A stretch of DNA of 64,000 nt from Cyanobium sp. Morenito 9A2 (GCF_024345575.1 NZ_JAGQBJ010000001.1:434001-498000), one strand, 5' to 3'. Numbered from the stretch's first letter, positions 20,582-29,761 are shown. Made by a program: numbers and translations. Notes: generated by a model not told the origin, from the sequence alone.

Positions 20582-21555
20582 GCGAGGGCAGAGGGGGCCT
20601 CAGCCCCAGTGCCACTCCAGGGGCAGCGGCGCTGGCGATCAATCAGGGCCACACCCTCGGCCTTCCCCAGCAGCGGGTCTTGGTAGAGCGACGGCGGTAA
20701 CGAACCGAGACTGGCCCGCACCAAAGCTTCCACGTTTGCTGGCGTGAGTCCGGACCCGGGGTAACGGCGCCGTTGCTGCGCTTCGGCCTGAAGGCGCCAG
20801 CGCCGGGGGCAGGTCCAATCAACGGGTCGCAGAATCCAGAGGGTGTCAAGGTGCTCCCAGAGGGGGCCGTAGTCTCCCAGGGCCTGATTCCAGCGCGGCA
20901 GCCAGTCCACCTCCGCCTCGGAGAGACCCAGGCCGGAGGCACCCCCCTGGGCGTGAACCATGGCCGTCAACTGGTCTTGGGGGATGGGCCGGCAGCCCAG
21001 CAGCCAGCCCTCAAGGAGCACGGCATCAGCACGCTGTTCGCTCCAGCCGCAGCGGTCACCTTCCCCGCCGCGCAAGGTTTTGTCGAAGCGGGGCAGGCGC
21101 AACAGCCCGCCCTGACGCCACTGGCCCAGGGCGGTGGTGAACACGTCGCTCCCATGGCTGCCAGGGGGCACCCGACCGACGCCGAAGGGATTACCTGTCA
21201 GCACCTTTTGCCGCTCCTCCCAGGGCAGGTAGGCATCGTCGATCGAGGCGATGGCCAGATGGATCCCCGCCTGGGCGGCCAGGGCCCGCAGCACCTGAGC
21301 CAGGGTGGATTTGCCCGCCCCCACGGGACCGTTCAGCCCGATCAGCACGGGAGGGCCCTCCCCCAGGCGCCGTTCCAGGACCGTCAGCAGGGGTAGCCAT
21401 AGGTTCCACACCAGGCTGGGATGGGCGCGTTTCAGCGCCTCTTGCAGATCAAGATCTCCTGCGCGATGGGCGGTTTCCAGTCGTCGTCGCCCCAGCTTTC
21501 GCCACAGCACCTGATCCTCAACCCCGCAAGCCGCCAGCAGGGCCTCGGTGGTCAT
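20542..21555 (-). CDS. glyK: D-glycerate 3-kinase (plant/cyanobacterial type)
   Basis: This 337-residue P-loop kinase contains [20 protein letters not shown] (Walker A), [26 protein letters not shown] and [14 protein letters not shown], as in GLYK, which phosphorylates glycerate in the last step of photorespiration. It is the third gene of a leftward cluster (CbbY-like phosphatase, Ycf20, GLYK) with 4-base overlaps at both junctions, so expression is probably coupled. Its 3' end overlaps rpmF on the other strand. Confidence 0.85.
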   Translation of the reverse strand: MTTEALLAACGVEDQVLWRKLGRRRLETAHRAGDLDLQEALKRAHPSLVWNLWLPLLTVLERRLGEGPPVLIGLNGPVGAGKSTLAQVLRALAAQAGIHLAIASIDDAYLPWEERQKVLTGNPFGVGRVPPGSHGSDVFTTALGQWRQGGLLRLPRFDKTLRGGEGDRCGWSEQRADAVLLEGWLLGCRPIPQDQLTAMVHAQGGASGLGLSEAEVDWLPRWNQALGDYGPLWEHLDTLWILRPVDWTCPRRWRLQAEAQQRRRYPGSGLTPANVEALVRASLGSLPPSLYQDPLLGKAEGVALIDRQRRCPWSGTGAEAPSALAQLSLSSSTSAIG

Positions 21556-21896
21556 GAACCGAGCTTGAAGCCCTCCAGCACCACGGCATAGACCACGCCG
21601 ATGCGCAGGTTGTCGCAGAGCACCCAGCCCAGACCTGGGTCCCCTTTGAGCCAGTGGCTGCGCAGCCTCACCACGGCCTCGATCAGCACCACCATTCCCA
21701 GCACCACCAGGGGGCGTTGGCCGATGCTCTGCAGGAAATAGCTGGTGAGGTTGCTGCCGGCGTAGTAGCCCAACAGCAGGGCCAGGATGGCCAGGCTGCG
21801 CTCTCGCCAGCGGCCCGCGAGACTGCCGAACAGCAGCCTTGCCAGACGCTCCTGAACCCGACTGAAGCGGGTGGGTTCCAGCGGAAGCCTGGTCAT
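21552..21896 (-). CDS. ycf20: Ycf20 / DUF565 family membrane protein
   Basis: The ATG at 21896, overlapping the upstream stop as ATGA, gives 114 residues starting MTRLPLEPTRFSRV. An upstream in-frame start would add 18 residues inside the neighbour and is less likely. The sequence LAILALLLGYYAGSNLTSYF and two or three hydrophobic segments match the DUF565/Ycf20 family of cyanobacteria and plastids, which is linked in plants to photoprotection. The exact role is unknown. Its place between two putative photosynthetic carbon genes is suggestive only. Confidence 0.8.
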   Translation of the reverse strand: MTRLPLEPTRFSRVQERLARLLFGSLAGRWRERSLAILALLLGYYAGSNLTSYFLQSIGQRPLVVLGMVVLIEAVVRLRSHWLKGDPGLGWVLCDNLRIGVVYAVVLEGFKLGS

Positions 21897-22681
21897 GGCA
21901 TGGACATCAGCTGCTCCAGCCAAGAGAGCGTAATGAGCCCCTGCCGGCAAGCCGGACCACGCCGCACTGCGGCGGGGCGGCCCGGATCCCCCAGACCATC
22001 CACCACCCCCGTCGCCGCAGCGAAGCGTGCGATCGGCAGCGCGGCGCTGTCGATCCCCAGGGTGATCAGGCAGCGCAGACCGGCCGCCCTTGCCGCCCCC
22101 AGGCCATTGAGCGAATCCTCGATCGCCAGCACCCCATGGCCATCCGATCCCAGCTGCGCCAGCGCCAGCCGGTAGGCCTCGGGGTCGGGCTTCTTGCCCT
22201 GCACGTCTTCGCCACAGATCCAGAAGCTCAACGCACCGGCCAGCGTGCCGAGCAGCTGTTCCGCAAGCGCCTGCACCGAGTCCCGGCCACTGGTGGTGAC
22301 GATGCCCTGGCGCAGGCCCGCCGCCGCCGCTGCCGCCATCAGCCGGCGGACCCCTGGCCGCAGCTGCAGTTCGCCGGCCTCCACAAGGGCGTGATAGTGC
22401 CCCTGCTTACGTGTCACCAGATCGTCGAGCCGTGATGGTTCGGGGGGCCGCCCTTCCCTCCGCTCCAGGTCATGGGCCAGGCGCTCACGTCCACCGCTCA
22501 CGGTCAGCAGCTGCCGGTACGTGGTTTCGTCCCATTGCCAGCTCAGGCCGGCGTCGGTCATCGCTCGGTTGAAGGCGAGCCGGTGTCCCCCCTGCTCAGT
22601 CTCCGCGAGGGTCCCGTCCACGTCCCAGAGCAGGGCGCTCAGCGCACACCCGGGGGAACACTCAGGGGATGAAACCTGCAT
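21893..22681 (-). CDS. CbbY-like HAD superfamily phosphatase
   Basis: This 262-residue HAD hydrolase of subfamily I has an alpha-helical cap. Motif I is LLWDVDGTLAETE (Asp20, Asp22). Motif II is IVTTSGRDSV, and motif III/IV lies in KKPDPEAYRLALAQLG followed by LAIEDSLNGLGAARAAGL. The order and the LAETE cap start match CbbY, which removes the Rubisco inhibitor xylulose 1,5-bisphosphate, and related beta-phosphoglucomutases. It begins the leftward cluster with ycf20 and glyK. Confidence 0.82.
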   Translation of the reverse strand: MQVSSPECSPGCALSALLWDVDGTLAETEQGGHRLAFNRAMTDAGLSWQWDETTYRQLLTVSGGRERLAHDLERREGRPPEPSRLDDLVTRKQGHYHALVEAGELQLRPGVRRLMAAAAAAGLRQGIVTTSGRDSVQALAEQLLGTLAGALSFWICGEDVQGKKPDPEAYRLALAQLGSDGHGVLAIEDSLNGLGAARAAGLRCLITLGIDSAALPIARFAAATGVVDGLGDPGRPAAVRRGPACRQGLITLSWLEQLMSMP

Positions 22682-22701
22682 GGGTGCAGGCTAGGAGGTG
22701 C

Positions 22702-24666
22702 ATGGGATCCGTACGCCACGCAGAATGCGGCAGCCCCAGCGCCCCGCCGTTGCTCTCCTCTTTGCCCGAGCAACCCTGGCACCTGCCCGCGCCCCTTCCG
22801 GCCCTGCACGCCGGTGGGACTGGAGACCCCCTTGACCCCAGCGCGTTGGAGGGACTGGGGCTCCCCGATGAGCTGCTGGCGGTGCTGCTCCGCCGCGGCT
22901 TCAGCAGCTCCGCAGCCATCGAGGTCCTGCTGGATCCAGCACCCGCACCGGATGCCTACGGCCACTTCGCTGATCTGGCCCTAGCCGTCGCCCGCCTGCA
23001 GCGGAGCTGCGCGGGAGCGGAGGCGGTGGCCATCTGCGGCGACTACGACGCCGATGGCATGACCAGCACGGCCTTACTGGTGGGGGTGCTGCAGCGGCTG
23101 GGGGCCAGGCCAGTGGCGGCGATCCCCAGCCGCCAGGACGATGGCTATGGCCTCAACGCGCCCATGGTGGAGCGCCTGGAGGCAGGCGGCGTGCGCCTGC
23201 TGGTGACCGTGGACAATGGCATCTCCGCGCGGGGGGCCCTGGACCGGGCCCAGGAGCTGGGGGTGGAGGTGATCCTCACCGACCACCACACGCTGCCGGC
23301 GGAGCACCCGCCCTACCTGGCTTTGCTCCACCCCGCCTGCACCCCCGAGGGCTCCCCCTACCGAGGGTTGGCGGGGGTGGGCCTGGCCTACGTGCTGGCC
23401 CAGGCCCTCTGCCTTCAGCTCCAGCGCCCCGATGCCTTGGCGGTGGCCCTGGATCTGTTCTGCATCGGCACCGTCGCTGACATGGCCCCCCTGCTGGGGG
23501 TCAACCGCCGCTGGCTGATGGATGGGTTGCCGCGGCTCGGGGCCAGCGGCCTCCCTGGCCTCCAGGCCCTCGCCCAGGTGGCGGGCCTGGAAGAGGGGCC
23601 CATGGAGGCCACCACCATCGGCTTCCAGTTGGCCCCGCGCATCAACGCCGTGGGCCGGCTGGGGGATCCGCGGCTGGTGGTGGAGCTGCTCACCACCGAG
23701 CAGCGGGAGCGGGCCATGGACCTGGCGCGGGAGTGCGAGGCGCTCAACCGCCAGCGCAAGGAGCTCTGTGAAGCGATCGAGGCTGAGGCGGTGGCCCTGG
23801 TGGAGGCCGATGGCCCCCAGCGCCCCGCCTTTCTGCTCCTGGCTCAGGGCCACTGGCACCACGGCGTGATCGGCATCGTGGCGGCCCGTCTGGTGGAGCG
23901 CTTCGGCCGGCCGGTGGCACTGCTCGCCAGTGAGGGCCACGGCCGCCTGCGGGCATCGGTGCGCTCGCCCAAGGGATTCGCCGTCGATCAGGCCCTGCAG
24001 GAGTGCGCCGAGCTGCTGGAGCGTTTCGGCGGCCACCCCGCCGCCGGCGGGTTCACGGTGCGGGCCGAGCGGGTGGCAGCCCTTCAAGAGCGGCTCGAGG
24101 GGCTGGCCCAGGGCTGGCTGGCCAAGCGGGGGGAGGGCCTGCCCCTGGAGCCCGAGGCGCACCTGCCCCTGGGGCGCATCGACCGGGCCTTCTGGCAGCA
24201 GATGCGGCGGCTGGAGCCCTTTGGCGTCGGTCTCGCGGCGCCCCTGTTCTGGTGCTCGCGCTGCCGGGTGCTGGAGCAACGCCTCCTGCGGGGCGGTCAC
24301 CTGCAGCTGACCCTGGAACAGGGGGAGAGCCGGCTGCGGGCGATCGCCTGGCGCTGGCAGGGCCAGGGCCCCGTACCCGAGCAGGTGGATGTGGCCTTCC
24401 GTCTGCGGCTGGACCGCTGGCAGGGTCAGGAGCGCCTGCAGTTGGAGTTGGCGGGGGTGCGCTGCAGCGGTGGGGGGGAGGTGCTGCTGCGGCGTCGGGA
24501 GCGCAGCTACTGGTGCCGCCGCCAGGGGGAGGGGCTGCTGATCCGCAATGCCGCCGGCGAGGAAGTCCAGGCGGCCATCGCTCCGACTGGGACCGCCGGA
24601 GGCGAGCACCCGTACATCCGTTCGCTGCTCCAGGAGGCCGCCGTGGCCCTGGGGCTGGTGGCCTGA
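22702..24666 (+). CDS. recJ: Single-stranded-DNA-specific exonuclease RecJ
   Basis: RecJ degrades single-stranded DNA 5' to 3' in recombination and repair. I chose ATG 22702 because AGGAGG lies just upstream (22693-22698) and it clears the divergent CbbY gene. ATG 22669 would overlap that gene, and TTG codons at 22750 or 22762 are also possible. The 654-residue protein has the DHH-family motifs AICGDYDADGMTST, TVDNGISARG and ILTDHHTLP, then APRINAVGRLGD, the DHHA1 domain ending GGHPAAGGFTV, and an OB-fold C-terminus. Confidence 0.92.
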   Translation: MGSVRHAECGSPSAPPLLSSLPEQPWHLPAPLPALHAGGTGDPLDPSALEGLGLPDELLAVLLRRGFSSSAAIEVLLDPAPAPDAYGHFADLALAVARLQRSCAGAEAVAICGDYDADGMTSTALLVGVLQRLGARPVAAIPSRQDDGYGLNAPMVERLEAGGVRLLVTVDNGISARGALDRAQELGVEVILTDHHTLPAEHPPYLALLHPACTPEGSPYRGLAGVGLAYVLAQALCLQLQRPDALAVALDLFCIGTVADMAPLLGVNRRWLMDGLPRLGASGLPGLQALAQVAGLEEGPMEATTIGFQLAPRINAVGRLGDPRLVVELLTTEQRERAMDLARECEALNRQRKELCEAIEAEAVALVEADGPQRPAFLLLAQGHWHHGVIGIVAARLVERFGRPVALLASEGHGRLRASVRSPKGFAVDQALQECAELLERFGGHPAAGGFTVRAERVAALQERLEGLAQGWLAKRGEGLPLEPEAHLPLGRIDRAFWQQMRRLEPFGVGLAAPLFWCSRCRVLEQRLLRGGHLQLTLEQGESRLRAIAWRWQGQGPVPEQVDVAFRLRLDRWQGQERLQLELAGVRCSGGGEVLLRRRERSYWCRRQGEGLLIRNAAGEEVQAAIAPTGTAGGEHPYIRSLLQEAAVALGLVA

Positions 24667-24667
24667 A

Positions 24668-26008
24668 ATGGGGAGAGAACAAGGCCGGTCCCCGCGTCTG
24701 GCTCAGCCGCCGATGCGGCCCAGTAGCGCGCTGTGGGGCCTTCTGCAGACGCTGCTGCAACTGGCGCTCCTGGGGCTGGCGGTGGGGGCAGCCTGCTGGC
24801 CCCTGAACCTGATGGACCGGCTCCAGGCCCAGTGGTTGGGCCGGCTCCCGGCCTTCAGCGGCCAGGGCTGGACCGCGCCGGGGCTGCTGCTGGCAGCCTC
24901 ACCGCTCGTCGTGCTGCCGCTCTTGCTGGGGCTGCAGGCGGACCGGTGGCACGAAGGGGCCGGCTCCGGCATCCCCCAGACCATGGCCTGCTTGGAGAAT
25001 TCCGCCGACGCCGAGGGCCTGATGGCGCCCCGGCCCACCCTGCAGCGGCTGGCGCTCTGGAGCGCCGCCACCCTGGCGCTGATGCCCCTGGGGCGGGAGG
25101 GTCCTGTGGTGCACGTGGGGGCCGCCGTGGCCCATGGGCTCAGGCGCCGCTGGCCTGGCCTGCTCAAGGACCTCCAGGTCCCTGACCTGTTGGCCATCGG
25201 TGCGGGCGCCGGTTTGGCCGGAGGCTTCAACACTCCTCTGATGGGAGTGGTGTTCATGGCCGAGGAACTCACCCACCGATTTCAGCTCACGGTGATCTTG
25301 CCTGCCCTGCTGGTCTGCTCCAGCGCTGCCGCCTTCAGCCATTTGGGGGGAGAGCCGATGTTCGGGCTCGGGCTGCTGAGCAGCCCAGCTTTTGAGTCGG
25401 ATCAACTGGCCTGGGCCCTGCCGGTGGGGGTGCTCGGGGGGCTGCTGGGAGCTGGCTTCTCGCGGCTGCTCCTCGAGACCAGCCGACTCCTGCTGCCCCA
25501 CCTGCGCCGGCGCCCCCTGCGGCTCGGTCTGCTCTTGGGGGGCCTGCTGGCGGCCTTGGCCCTGCTCAGTGGCGGCAGCAGTGGCGGCGATGGCGAAACG
25601 CTGATGAGCCAGCTGATCGAGGCTGCGGGCGAACCGTTCACGCCGCTGGGCTGGATGGGGCTGCTGCTGGCCCGGCTGGTGGGGCCGGTGTTGGCCTTGG
25701 GAGGGGGAATTCCAGGCGGTTTGATCGATCCGGCCTTCAGCCTCGGGGCGGTGTTCGGCGACGGGCTGCTGCGGCTCTTCGGAGCTGACCCCCACCTGGG
25801 ACTGGCCCTGGGCATGGCCGCGGGCCTGGCGGGGGCCACCCAGTTGCCCGTGATGACCATCGTGTTTGCGGTGCGCCTGGCGGGGGACCAACAGCTGCTG
25901 CCTGGCCTGCTGCTGGCGGCCACCCTGGGGGCCTACACCGGCCGGCTGGTGCTCGACCAACCGATTTATCACGCCCTGGCGGAGCTTCAGAGGGCGCCGC
26001 GGCGGTAG
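24668..26008 (+). CDS. ClC-family chloride channel / chloride-proton antiporter
   Basis: This integral membrane protein of about 446 residues begins one base after recJ (ATG 24668; ATG 24713 is the alternative). The ClC signature loops are present: [19 protein letters not shown] (with the gating Glu) and [20 protein letters not shown]. Many hydrophobic helices lie between them. The external Glu suggests a gated channel or exchanger. No CBS domains follow. The last 22 bases overlap the convergent psb30 gene. Confidence 0.9.
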   Translation: MGREQGRSPRLAQPPMRPSSALWGLLQTLLQLALLGLAVGAACWPLNLMDRLQAQWLGRLPAFSGQGWTAPGLLLAASPLVVLPLLLGLQADRWHEGAGSGIPQTMACLENSADAEGLMAPRPTLQRLALWSAATLALMPLGREGPVVHVGAAVAHGLRRRWPGLLKDLQVPDLLAIGAGAGLAGGFNTPLMGVVFMAEELTHRFQLTVILPALLVCSSAAAFSHLGGEPMFGLGLLSSPAFESDQLAWALPVGVLGGLLGAGFSRLLLETSRLLLPHLRRRPLRLGLLLGGLLAALALLSGGSSGGDGETLMSQLIEAAGEPFTPLGWMGLLLARLVGPVLALGGGIPGGLIDPAFSLGAVFGDGLLRLFGADPHLGLALGMAAGLAGATQLPVMTIVFAVRLAGDQQLLPGLLLAATLGAYTGRLVLDQPIYHALAELQRAPRR

Positions 26009-26094
26009 AAGAGAATGAACACCACGGCGGGACCGGCGAGGGTGATCAGGGCCAGGGCGAGAAAGTTGGCGATCAGATGGAAGTCGATGCCCAT
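25987..26094 (-). CDS. psb30: Photosystem II reaction centre protein Psb30 (Ycf12)
   Basis: This is a 35-residue single-helix protein, [20 protein letters not shown] followed by [15 protein letters not shown], practically the known Psb30 sequence. It is a small peripheral subunit of photosystem II near PsbJ and PsbK. The ATG lies at 26094, and the longer upstream open frame is not part of the gene. It is convergent with and overlaps the ClC gene. Confidence 0.95.
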   Translation of the reverse strand: MGIDFHLIANFLALALITLAGPAVVFILFYRRGAL

Positions 26095-26235
26095 GGTTGG
26101 TCGGCTTGCGATTGGTCGGCGTTCAGATGGCGGACGGGGATCAACTCCCCGGGTGGATCGCCTGGGTACGGGCGCCACCTGCTCCAGGGCAGCCTACGGG
26201 GCGCCCAGGGCTGGGCACGGCGCCGGGAAGGCCCA

Positions 26236-26254
26236 CTGTGACGGCTTGTCACAG
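26236..26254. promoter_or_regulatory. CTGTGAC-N5-GTCACAG inverted repeat upstream of the YkgJ gene
   Basis: A perfect 7-base inverted repeat lies 18-36 bases before the YkgJ-like ATG and about 140 bases upstream of psb30 on the other strand. It contains TGTGA and TCACA half-sites as in CRP/FNR-family operators, but with a 7-base rather than 6-base spacer. AGCTCC-G-GGAGCT overlaps it on the right (26253-26265). It may be an operator for either gene or an mRNA hairpin. Confidence 0.4.
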
Positions 26255-26271
26255 CTCCGGGAGCTGCGGCC

Positions 26272-26628
26272 ATGAGTCGCCCCGAGCAATGGACCTGCAT
26301 CAGTGGTTGTGGTGCCTGTTGCCGGCTCGATCCCGACGAGCGCGGCGAGGCCCTCGCTGCGCTGGATCCCGACCAGCGCACGCTCTATCTCTCGATGGTG
26401 GGCCCCGATGGCTGGTGTCTCCATTACGACAGCGGTGGCCGCCGCTGCCGGATCTATGACGGGCGACCGACGTTCTGCCGGGTGGAGAACCTGGCTGATC
26501 TGTTCGCGGTGCCGGAGGAGGACGGCGACCGTTTCGCGATTGGCTGCTGCCGCCAGCAGATCCGCAGTGTCTACGGAGGCCGTGGCAGGGTGTATCGCAG
26601 TTTCGAGCGAGCCATCCAGGGACGCTGA
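26272..26628 (+). CDS. YkgJ-family cysteine cluster protein
   Basis: This 118-residue protein is rich in Cys: CISGCGACCRLDP near the start, CLHYDSGGRRCRIYDGRPTFC in the middle (given here at family-motif scale) and a CCR near the end. This is the YkgJ/UPF0153 pattern thought to bind zinc or an iron-sulfur cluster. Its last base is the first base of the next start codon, tying it to the GDT1 pair. Its biochemical role is not known. Confidence 0.85.
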   Translation: MSRPEQWTCISGCGACCRLDPDERGEALAALDPDQRTLYLSMVGPDGWCLHYDSGGRRCRIYDGRPTFCRVENLADLFAVPEEDGDRFAIGCCRQQIRSVYGGRGRVYRSFERAIQGR

Positions 26629-27011
26629 TGGGCGATGCCAGCCAACCCGCCACACCTGATGCCGACGCGGCATCGCTCGACCTGAAGGCCCCGTCCCAGG
26701 TGACCGCCCAGGGGGCAGGCAGCTGGGGAGCCGTCTTCCTCACCACGGCCACCACGGTGTTTCTGGCTGAGCTGGGCGACAAGACCCAGCTGGCGGCCTT
26801 GTTGCTCTCGGCCCAGTCCGGTCAACCGGTGGTGGTGTTCTTCGGGGCCGCCTTGGCCCTGATCTGTTCGTCGTTTGTGGGGGTGGTGTTGGGCCGCTGG
26901 CTGGCGGGCGTGATGCCGGCCCACCAGTTGGAGCGCCTGGCGGGCATCTTGATGGTGGCGCTGGGCCTCTGGATCGGTCGCCAGGCCGCCCTTGGTCTGA
27001 TGTCGCCCTGA
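26628..27011 (+). CDS. Half-size GDT1/TMEM165 (UPF0016) cation transporter, first subunit
   Basis: This 127-residue protein has a 30-residue soluble N-terminus and then three hydrophobic helices. The signature ELGDKTQ sits in the first helix (FLAELGDKTQLAALLL). Full UPF0016 transporters carry two such halves and move manganese or calcium against protons; the cyanobacterial type is needed for manganese homeostasis at photosystem II. Here each half is a separate gene, so this protein must pair with the one at 27051. A co-transcribed YkgJ gene precedes it. Confidence 0.87.
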   Translation: MGDASQPATPDADAASLDLKAPSQVTAQGAGSWGAVFLTTATTVFLAELGDKTQLAALLLSAQSGQPVVVFFGAALALICSSFVGVVLGRWLAGVMPAHQLERLAGILMVALGLWIGRQAALGLMSP

Positions 27012-27050
27012 CCACCACCTCCGGCTGTTTGATCCGAGCTCACCGCCGCC

Positions 27051-27368
27051 ATGACCCTCCCTCTGCTGGCCTCCACCTTTGTCACTGTGTTCCTGGCGGA
27101 ACTGGGTGACAAGACCCAATTGGCGGTGGTGTCGATCAGCGGCACCTCGAACCGCCCCGGGGCTGTGTTCGCCGGCAGCTCCGCCGCCCTGGTGCTGGCG
27201 AGTCTGCTCGGTGCGGCAGCCGGGGGCTCGCTCTCCTCGGTGATCGATCCTGAAACCCTTCAACTGGCGGCGGCCCTGGGCTTTCTGTTGATTGGTGGCC
27301 GCCTGATCTGGCGCTCCAGCCAAGGGGACCCCACGGCGACTCCAGCCGGCGATCCCACGGATCCTTAG
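27051..27368 (+). CDS. Half-size GDT1/TMEM165 (UPF0016) cation transporter, second subunit
   Basis: This 105-residue protein has three hydrophobic helices and ELGDKTQ near residues 16-22 (VFLAELGDKTQLAVV). It starts directly in the membrane helix, unlike its partner. The 39-base gap and shared strand support a two-gene unit. Together the two give the six-helix, two-motif fold of a complete manganese/proton exchanger. Which half faces which side would be set by the different N-termini. Confidence 0.87.
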   Translation: MTLPLLASTFVTVFLAELGDKTQLAVVSISGTSNRPGAVFAGSSAALVLASLLGAAAGGSLSSVIDPETLQLAAALGFLLIGGRLIWRSSQGDPTATPAGDPTDP

Positions 27369-27452
27369 AGTCAGCTGTCAAGACGCACGTCCGCCTGGGC
27401 TTCGCTGCACGCCCAGACGGCCGAGGTGCCCACTGCCTCCCCACCGCCCCCG

Positions 27453-29759
27453 ATGAAGTTCACGGTCGCCGACCTGCTCGACCAGCTCCCCGCCAGTGAG
27501 CCGTTGCCGGTCGCCAAGTTGGAGAAGGCGCTCGGGTTGAGCCTCAAGAGCGACAAGGACCAGCTGCGCATCGCCCTCGACGGCCTCAGCCGCTTGGGCC
27601 TGCTGGAGGCCGAGGGGGAAGTGGTCAGCCGCCGCGTGGATGACGGCTTGATCGAGGCGCGGCTGCGCTGCTCCAGCAAGGGCTTTTGCTTCGCCCTGCG
27701 CGATGACGGCGGCGAAGACATCTACATCCGCGACCACCAGCTCAACCACGCCTGGAATGGCGATCGGGTGCTGGTGCGCATCACCCGTGAAGGCGGTCGC
27801 CGCCGTTCCCCCGAGGGTGGCGTGCAGTGCATCCTCGAGCGCGGCACCACGGCTCTGCTGGCCCAGGTGGCGCAGCAGTACGAGCGGTTGGTGGCGGTGC
27901 CCCTCGATGACCGCCTGCTCACCACCGTTGAGCTGCCGGAGGTCGACAGTGCCCATCTCAACCCCGAGCAGGAATCGGTGGTGGAGGTGCGCATTGACCG
28001 CTACCCGGTGGGCCAGTTCGCCCCCCAGGGCCATGTGGCCCGCAGCCTGGCGATCAACGGCGGCCCCGAAGCCGACCTGGATCTGTTGATCACCAAGCAC
28101 GGCCTCGGTGACCTTCCGGCGCCCCCCCGTGCCACGCTCAAGAGCCTGCCTGAGAAGGGTCGCACCGATCTCACAGCCCTGCCCACCCTTCTGCTGGAGG
28201 GCTGGAGTGGCGGCGAGGCGCCGCTGCTTCCGGCGGTGTCCCTGGAGGACACCGGCGAAGGCTGGCGGCTGTGGGTGCACGCCCCGGCGGTGGCCGAGCG
28301 GCTCAGCTTCGCTGGCAACCTCGATCTCTGGCTCCGGGAGGCCGCCGAAGCCCTTTGCCTTGGCCCCCGCTGGCTGCCCCTGCTCACGCCTGCCCTCACC
28401 AAGGCGGCCGCCTGGACCACCGGTGAGGGTCAGGCGGCCCTCTCGGTGGCCCTGGAGCTCGATCGCCAAGGGGTCTTGCAGCACTACAGCTTCAGCCGCA
28501 GCACGGTCAGCGTCGGGGCCCGCGTCGAGGCCAGGGCGCTTCAGGCCCTGGCCGAGCGCAAGCCGAAGGCCCGCACCGTGCCCGCTGCCCTCAAGGCGCT
28601 CAAGGATCAGCTCCCCCTGCTGGAGCAGCTCATCGACGTGGCCGGGCTGCTGCGGCAGCAACGGCGACAGGCGGGCTCGATCGATCTTGATCTGCCCACC
28701 CCGCCAATCGAGAGCCTCGGGGATCTGACGATTCCACCCCCGGATGAGACCCGCGAAGGTTGGCTGGTCTCACTCGATGACACCAGCCCCTTTGCCCTGC
28801 TGCGGGAACTGCTGATCCCGGCCCACCGGGCCCTCGGCCGCCACCTGGCCGCCCTGGAGCTGCCGGCCCTCTATGCCACCAACGAGTCTCCCGATCCAGC
28901 CGATCTGAACGAGGTGGCCAAGGCCGCCCTGGCCCTGGAGATCCCCCTGGAGCTCTCCTGCGACGGCAACGCCAGTGCTTTGGAACTGGCGACGGCCTTT
29001 GCCGCCAGCGACCGCTCCCGGGTGTTGCAGCAGCAGCTCAAGGACACCCTGCGGCCAGTGCAGCTCAGCGAGGTCCCAGGCCCCAATGAACTGGCGGGCG
29101 AGGACACTGCCTTTGCCCCCTGGACCCAGCCCGGTCTCCATTACGCCGACATCTGGAACCAGCAGGTGCTGGTGCTGCTGCTCACCGAAGGCAAGGATCG
29201 CCCTTCCGTGCGCCACAAGACCAGGGTGGATCTGGCCTCGGACAGCTGCCATGGCCAGGTGGACTGGCCGCTGCTCGCCCCCAGCGCCCTGATCCCATTC
29301 CAGGAGGCTCGCAGCCATGCCCTTCTGCACCGCCTCAACACCCGCTCCCGCTTCGTCAAGGAGCTGCACGCCGATGCCCTGGCCCTGGCCCAGGCGCGCC
29401 AGGCGGAGCCCCTGGTGGGACAGACCCTGCATGGGGTGATCAGCGGCGTGCAGAGCTACGGCTTCTTCGTGGAGGTGCCTCCTTCCCAGGTGGAGGGGCT
29501 GGTGCACGTGAGCTCCCTGAAGGACGACTGGTACGAGTACCGCTCCCGTCAGAACCGTCTGGTGGGGCGCAAGAACCGGCGCACCTACATGCTCGGCGAC
29601 AGCGTCGAGGTGGTGATCCAGAAGGTCGATGTGCTGCGCCATCAGATCGATCTGGTCGTGATCCAGCCTGAAGATGTCGAAGCAGGTGCGTCCAGCGTCG
29701 TCGACGAATCCGATGGTGACGGAGCCGACTCCCTGCCGGTCACCTCCGGAGAGGATTGA
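27453..29759 (+). CDS. RNB-domain protein with degenerate active site and S1 domain
   Basis: ATG 27453 gives 768 residues (GTG 27426 would add nine). The order is an N-terminal winged-helix-like region, cold-shock-like domains, an RNB-like core (about 235-650) and a C-terminal S1 domain (HGVISGVQSYGFFVEVP). In RNase II/R the core carries an Asp cluster ending in D-D-A after DLTALD. Here DLTAL (from residue 239) is followed by PTLLLEGWSGGEAPLL, with no such Asp cluster. The later SPIRRYADL-type motif reads QPGLHYADIWNQQ. It is probably inactive as an exonuclease and RNA-binding. It may be the protein called Zam (acetazolamide resistance) in cyanobacteria; this is uncertain. Confidence 0.8.
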   Translation: MKFTVADLLDQLPASEPLPVAKLEKALGLSLKSDKDQLRIALDGLSRLGLLEAEGEVVSRRVDDGLIEARLRCSSKGFCFALRDDGGEDIYIRDHQLNHAWNGDRVLVRITREGGRRRSPEGGVQCILERGTTALLAQVAQQYERLVAVPLDDRLLTTVELPEVDSAHLNPEQESVVEVRIDRYPVGQFAPQGHVARSLAINGGPEADLDLLITKHGLGDLPAPPRATLKSLPEKGRTDLTALPTLLLEGWSGGEAPLLPAVSLEDTGEGWRLWVHAPAVAERLSFAGNLDLWLREAAEALCLGPRWLPLLTPALTKAAAWTTGEGQAALSVALELDRQGVLQHYSFSRSTVSVGARVEARALQALAERKPKARTVPAALKALKDQLPLLEQLIDVAGLLRQQRRQAGSIDLDLPTPPIESLGDLTIPPPDETREGWLVSLDDTSPFALLRELLIPAHRALGRHLAALELPALYATNESPDPADLNEVAKAALALEIPLELSCDGNASALELATAFAASDRSRVLQQQLKDTLRPVQLSEVPGPNELAGEDTAFAPWTQPGLHYADIWNQQVLVLLLTEGKDRPSVRHKTRVDLASDSCHGQVDWPLLAPSALIPFQEARSHALLHRLNTRSRFVKELHADALALAQARQAEPLVGQTLHGVISGVQSYGFFVEVPPSQVEGLVHVSSLKDDWYEYRSRQNRLVGRKNRRTYMLGDSVEVVIQKVDVLRHQIDLVVIQPEDVEAGASSVVDESDGDGADSLPVTSGED

Positions 29760-29761
29760 GC

